A stretch of 8,149 nt of DNA, from NCBI GenBank assembly GCA_964393005.1, contig CAYMRR010000020.1:1-8149 (forward strand), written 5' to 3'. The notes below the pieces were generated by a model that saw only the letters and a list, made by a program, of their open reading frames with translations, was not told the DNA's origin and searched no databases. Positions 4,930 to 8,149 of this stretch are shown here, in pieces. Position numbers and translations under genes: made by a program. The DNA is from UBA5272 sp964393005. Lineage in GTDB: Bacteria; Patescibacteriota; Minisyncoccia; Phycocordibacterales; UBA5272. Positions within the stretch are counted from its first letter, which is position 1; each line of letters opens with the position of its first letter.

Positions 4930-7563
4930 ATGAGAAAAAAAAAGCAAAAGAAGTCTAAAAACTTAAAAGAAAAACAAAAGAAAAAAAGCCTATTTTATGA
5001 TGAAGAAGAAGATGAAGATTTGGAAGAAGCTGAAGAAAATACATCTAATAAAAAATCTTTAAAAAAAGAAAGCAGCAGCTTTCAAAAGCTTTTAAAATCT
5101 ACATCTTTGGCTATACTTTTTTTCTTGATTGGAGTCTTTATACTTTTTTCTTCTTTAGATATGGCAGGTAAAGTGGGAGAAAGTGTTTTTGATTTTCTTT
5201 TATTTTTGCTTGGCTGGGTGGCTTATATTTTATTTATTGGATTTTTTTGGCTTGGCTACGATATATGGAAAGATAAAAATGAAGCCAAGCTAAACCTTAT
5301 TACTAGCCTCGCCTTTCTTGTATTAGTATTTTCTATTACTGGTTTTACAGCTTCGCTTGGAGTAAAATCTTCGGGCATAGTAGGAGATGGTATATATCTC
5401 TTTTTATCAAAGTATTTTGGAAATATTTTGCCTGCTATTTTTTCACTAGCTCTTCTTTTATTTTCTTTTATTATGATTTATAAAGACAAGCCTACCTTTT
5501 TTAGTTTTCTAAAAAAGAAAAGAGCAGCCAGACTTAAAAAAGAAGAAGATATAGAAAATGCTACCAAAATGCGAGTTTTTGGAAATATAGAAAAAAGTAA
5601 ATCTCTCGAAAATATAGAAGAAGATATTAAAAAGCCTAAAAGAAAAAATATATTTAAAAAAGTATATTTGGCTATATTAAACTTTTTTAAAAACTTATTT
5701 CAAAAGGCGGCCGAAGCTAAAGAAGAAAAAGCTGCTCTAGCAAAAGCGGAAAAAGAAGAAGAATATAGCATTTCAAAGCTTCATCTTGAGCTTATGAATA
5801 CTTTAAATCCAAAAAAAGAAGAAGAGCTAGAAATAGAAGACATAGAAGCTCTAAAAGAGCATCTTGAAAGTGAAGAAGAAGAATTGAGAAAAGCTAAAGA
5901 AAGATCAAAACATAAAAGAAAAGAAAGTATAAAAGCAGAATCTAGACCTGTATATATAGAAGAAAAGTTTACTCCTCCTCCGCTAAACCTTTTGGAAGAA
6001 GATAGTGGCCGAGCTTCTGCTGGTGATTCTAAATTTAAAATGAATACTATTAAAAAAGTTTTAGAGCAATTTGGCCTTCCGGTAGAGATGGGAGAAGTCA
6101 CAGTTGGCCCTTCTGTTACTCAATTTACTTTAAAGCCTGCCGAAAATGTAAAAGTTGGAAAAATTATAAGCCTAAAAGACAATCTGCAAATGGCACTTTC
6201 TGCTACCAATATGCATATCGAGGCTCCTATACCTGGCAAGCCTTTTGTGGGTATAAATATACCAAATGAAAAGAAAGCAATGCTTAGGCTTCGATCATTA
6301 GTTAGTAGTGAAGCTTTTCAAAATGGACCAAATCTTTCACTAGTTATAGGTAGAAATATAGTAGGCAAGCCTATTATTTCAGATCTTACAAAAATGCCTC
6401 ATCTTTTGGTAGCGGGTGCTACAGGTACAGGAAAGTCTGTCACACTGCATAATCTTATAGTATCTCTGCTTTATAAAAATTCTCCACACGACTTAAAGCT
6501 TATTATTCTTGATCCAAAAAGAGTGGAGTTTACCGCTTACAATGCTCTGCCTCACCTTTATACTCCTATAATAAAAGATGCGAAAACTGCTATCAAATCA
6601 CTTTCTTGGGCTGCTCAAGAAATGGATAGAAGATATGATGTGCTTGGAGAGTATGGTGTGCTAAATCTAAATGATTATAATAAAAAAATCTTTAACCCAG
6701 CTTTAGAAAAAGCTAAAAAGAAAGCCAAAGATGGCGAAATGGTAGAAGGACTTCCGCCAAAAATGCCGTTTATTGTGATTGTCTTTGACGAGTTCAATGA
6801 CTTTATGCTCACTTATCCAAGAGAAATAACTCCTATTATCACTTCTCTTACCCAAAAGGCTAGAGCTGCAGGTATACATATTATTCTCACTACTCAAAGG
6901 CCAGATGTAAAAGTGATTACCGGTACTATAAAGGCTAATATTCCTTCCCGTATAGCTCTCAAGACTACCTCACAAATAGATTCAAGGACTATTTTGGATC
7001 AAGCCGGAGCAGAAGATTTGCTAGGTAATGGAGATATGCTTTATATGAATGGCTCTAATATTACTAGAGTTCAGGCTCCTTTTGTTTCTGATGAAGAGAT
7101 AAAATCTGTTATAAATAGTATTAAAAAGCAATACGACGACTTTATACCCGATTTACTAGATATAGAAAAAATAAAAATGTCTTCTTCACCTTCCAAAGCT
7201 TTTGGAGATATAGAAGAAGATAGCGATGAAGAGCCTACCGACGATGAAGACTATATGAGCGCAAGAGACTATGTCATCTCTACTGGCAAGGCTTCTACCA
7301 GCTCACTACAGACTGCATTTCGCTGGGGCTATAATAAAGCCGCGAGGATAATAAATGATTTAGAAAAGTTTGGCATTATTGGGCCACTAGTAAGCGGAAG
7401 ACATAGAGAAGTACTTTTTGGTAAAAAAGTAGAAAGTGAAGTAGAAAAGCTAGAGCGAGAGCTAGAAGAAATGGAAAATGACGACGATGATGATGAAGAA
7501 GAATATGAAGATGATGATAGAGAAGATATTTTAGATAGTGATGAAGATGATGATGAAGAATAA
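4930..7563 (+). CDS. ftsK: DNA translocase FtsK/SpoIIIE family
   Basis: This 877-residue membrane-anchored, ATP-driven double-stranded DNA pump clears and sorts chromosomes at the division septum. Residues 1-20 are strongly basic and 24-37 acidic. Four membrane helices lie at about 60-76, 87-110, 123-143 and 165-184. A Lys/Glu-rich linker (about 195-345) leads to the motor: alpha/beta regions from about 368, Walker A GATGTGKS (496-503), Walker B IVIVFDEF (615-622), then the family signature AGIHIILTTQRP (647-658) and SRTILDQAGAEDLLGNGDM (685-703). The DNA-reading gamma winged helix is at about 775-830 (STGKASTSSLQTAFRWGYNK onwards). Motor and gamma are intact, so it should be active and chromosomal rather than conjugative. 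Unusual is the hyperacidic tail after gamma, with 30 Asp/Glu in the last 43 residues. The ATG start has no Shine-Dalgarno. It is likely co-transcribed with the next gene. Confidence 0.96.
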   Translation: MRKKKQKKSKNLKEKQKKKSLFYDEEEDEDLEEAEENTSNKKSLKKESSSFQKLLKSTSLAILFFLIGVFILFSSLDMAGKVGESVFDFLLFLLGWVAYILFIGFFWLGYDIWKDKNEAKLNLITSLAFLVLVFSITGFTASLGVKSSGIVGDGIYLFLSKYFGNILPAIFSLALLLFSFIMIYKDKPTFFSFLKKKRAARLKKEEDIENATKMRVFGNIEKSKSLENIEEDIKKPKRKNIFKKVYLAILNFFKNLFQKAAEAKEEKAALAKAEKEEEYSISKLHLELMNTLNPKKEEELEIEDIEALKEHLESEEEELRKAKERSKHKRKESIKAESRPVYIEEKFTPPPLNLLEEDSGRASAGDSKFKMNTIKKVLEQFGLPVEMGEVTVGPSVTQFTLKPAENVKVGKIISLKDNLQMALSATNMHIEAPIPGKPFVGINIPNEKKAMLRLRSLVSSEAFQNGPNLSLVIGRNIVGKPIISDLTKMPHLLVAGATGTGKSVTLHNLIVSLLYKNSPHDLKLIILDPKRVEFTAYNALPHLYTPIIKDAKTAIKSLSWAAQEMDRRYDVLGEYGVLNLNDYNKKIFNPALEKAKKKAKDGEMVEGLPPKMPFIVIVFDEFNDFMLTYPREITPIITSLTQKARAAGIHIILTTQRPDVKVITGTIKANIPSRIALKTTSQIDSRTILDQAGAEDLLGNGDMLYMNGSNITRVQAPFVSDEEIKSVINSIKKQYDDFIPDLLDIEKIKMSSSPSKAFGDIEEDSDEEPTDDEDYMSARDYVISTGKASTSSLQTAFRWGYNKAARIINDLEKFGIIGPLVSGRHREVLFGKKVESEVEKLERELEEMENDDDDDEEEYEDDDREDILDSDEDDDEE

Positions 7564-7568
7564 AAACT

Positions 7569-7934
7569 ATGAAAATTAAAATGAGTGAAAGACCTTTTCA
7601 AGATAGATTTAAAATCTTGCTATTTATAGTTTTGGTTTTATTTATTTTAATATATTTTTCTTTTAAAGCTTTTGATTATTTTTCTGGGCCAGTTTTTACT
7701 ATATATACCCCTACTCCATATGAAATAATAAAAGATGATACTTTTTTGATATTTGGCAATGTAAAACATGCTAAAAATATTTATATAAATGAAAGAGAAA
7801 TTACTATTAATGAAAATGGAGATTTTGGAGAGCTTTTAATAAATAAATATCCATATACTTTGGTGACTGTAAAATCTGTAAACAAATATGGAAAAACTCA
7901 AGAAAAAGTATTTTTTGTGGGAAAAGAAAAATGA
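7569..7934 (+). CDS. Small single-pass membrane protein with Ig-like extracytoplasmic domain
   Basis: This 121-residue protein has a short basic N-terminus, one membrane helix (about 15-35, KILLFIVLVLFILIYFSF) and an outer part of about 80 residues. The outer part (GPVFTIYTPTPYEI, then FGNVKHAKNIYINEREITIN, then a repeated YTLVTVKSVNKYGK strand pattern) has the layout of a small Ig-like or glucodextranase-B-like beta sandwich. Lys/Arg before the helix predicts an inside N-terminus. It starts five bases after the ftsK stop and therefore almost certainly shares its transcript. A second in-frame ATG at 7581 would shorten it by four residues without touching the helix; neither start has a Shine-Dalgarno. 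A role at the septum with FtsK is suggested only by the operon. The domain assignment is tentative. Confidence 0.8.
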   Translation: MKIKMSERPFQDRFKILLFIVLVLFILIYFSFKAFDYFSGPVFTIYTPTPYEIIKDDTFLIFGNVKHAKNIYINEREITINENGDFGELLINKYPYTLVTVKSVNKYGKTQEKVFFVGKEK

Positions 7935-7955
7935 AAAAATAAAAATTATTAGCTA

Positions 7956-7964
7956 TGCTATAAT
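7956..7964 (+). promoter_or_regulatory. recA promoter with extended -10
   Basis: TGCTATAAT gives TG at 7956-7957 and a perfect TATAAT at 7959-7964. No recognisable -35 lies upstream, which an extended -10 can tolerate. The start site would be near 7971, leaving a leader of only about 18 bases. It lies in the 54-base gap after the membrane-protein stop, so recA can be transcribed separately from ftsK. No LexA-like box was seen. Confidence 0.6.
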
Positions 7965-7988
7965 AAAGCAAATTAAAATAAAAAATAT

Positions 7989-8149
7989 ATGGCAGTAAAA
8001 AAGAAAGCAGTAGCAAAAAAAGAAGTAGCTAAAAAAGAAGTAGCTAAAAAGGCTGTAGCCAAAAAAGCAGCAGCCAAAAAAGTAGTAGAAAAAAAGGTAA
8101 ATACCGACGAACTTTTAAAAGAAATTCAGCAAAAGTTTGGCGAAGGAGC
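7989..8149 (+). CDS. recA: RecA recombinase, N-terminal part with Lys/Ala-rich extension (cut by window end)
   Basis: Only the first 53 codons are inside the window. Residues 39-53 (TDELLKEIQQKFGEG) match the start of the conserved RecA N-terminal region, corresponding to IEKQFGKGSIM in other bacteria. RecA coats single-stranded DNA and drives strand exchange and SOS signalling; its ATPase core would lie downstream and cannot be checked here. Residues 1-37 are an unusual extension made of a repeating five-residue unit of the form (V/A)AKK(E/A), resembling histone-H1-like tails. The ATG is chosen because it follows a strong extended -10 and a stop-bounded AT-only leader; no Shine-Dalgarno is seen, and no internal ATG offers a shorter alternative. 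The ftsK, small membrane protein, recA order supports the call. Confidence 0.8.
   Translation, partial: MAVKKKAVAKKEVAKKEVAKKAVAKKAAAKKVVEKKVNTDELLKEIQQKFGEG
8010..8099 (+). repeat. Six 15-bp tandem units encoding the RecA extension
   Basis: Six imperfect 15-base units of the form GTAGCTAAAAAAGAA start at 8010, 8025, 8040, 8055, 8070 and 8085. Units 2 and 3 are nearly identical and units 4 to 6 diverge, mostly by single substitutions. The period is a multiple of three, so a change of copy number would lengthen or shorten the tail without a frameshift. Confidence 0.85.

Noticed and set aside
4930..7563. Conjugative or plasmid FtsK-like coupling protein
   Set aside because: Four N-terminal membrane helices, the gamma domain and the recA neighbourhood match the chromosomal division translocase. 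No transfer genes are nearby.
7329..7601. Minus-strand Ser-rich reading frame
   Set aside because: It is the complement of the Asp/Glu-rich end of ftsK, where GAT/GAA runs read as Ser on the other strand. It has no independent coding signal.

Overview
This AT-rich window, coding on both strands with the standard code (TGA is used as a stop), looks like chromosomal DNA of a Candidate Phyla Radiation bacterium (Patescibacteria), most likely in the Parcubacteria neighbourhood. The reasons are the gene set (a Ser/Thr/Asn-rich secreted protein with an N-terminal peptidoglycan-binding domain, and ftsK followed by a small Ig-like membrane protein and recA), the absence of Shine-Dalgarno sequences at every visible start, and the Lys/Glu-rich proteins. 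The lineage is inferred from style and gene order, not from a phylogenetic marker.

Layout. Positions 1-139 hold a strong bidirectional terminator and a small hairpin, behind a long minus-strand gene (140-3214) for a secreted surface protein. A 413-bp gap (3215-3627) carries a locally GC-richer, possibly structured element at 3468-3559. A second minus-strand gene (3628-4521) encodes a 297-residue protein with a C-terminal winged helix-turn-helix. The 408-bp divergent intergenic region (4522-4929) holds eight same-orientation copies of the 11-mer TGTCGTTTA(G/T)A, then a T-rich tract and the ftsK promoter. On the plus strand follow ftsK (4930-7563), a 121-codon membrane protein five bases later (7569-7934), and the start of recA (7989 to beyond the window end).

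The most interesting feature is the TGTCGTTTA repeat family. Thirteen exact 9-mer copies lie between 3750 and 4778, all on the same strand. Eight are upstream of the HTH gene and five are inside it, and all five inside are read in the same codon frame as (L/V)-N-D. A DNA-binding protein beside and overlapping a polar array of short sites recalls iteron/initiator, partition or autoregulatory operator systems. The genes also diverge from the array, which would suit a replication origin, but no DnaA box is visible there. The protein-site link is an inference.

FtsK (chromosome translocation at division) and RecA (recombination and repair) form a DNA-processing block. The ftsK and recA promoters both show the extended -10 form TGnTATAAT. 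The surface gene stands apart in codon use and probably serves the cell envelope.
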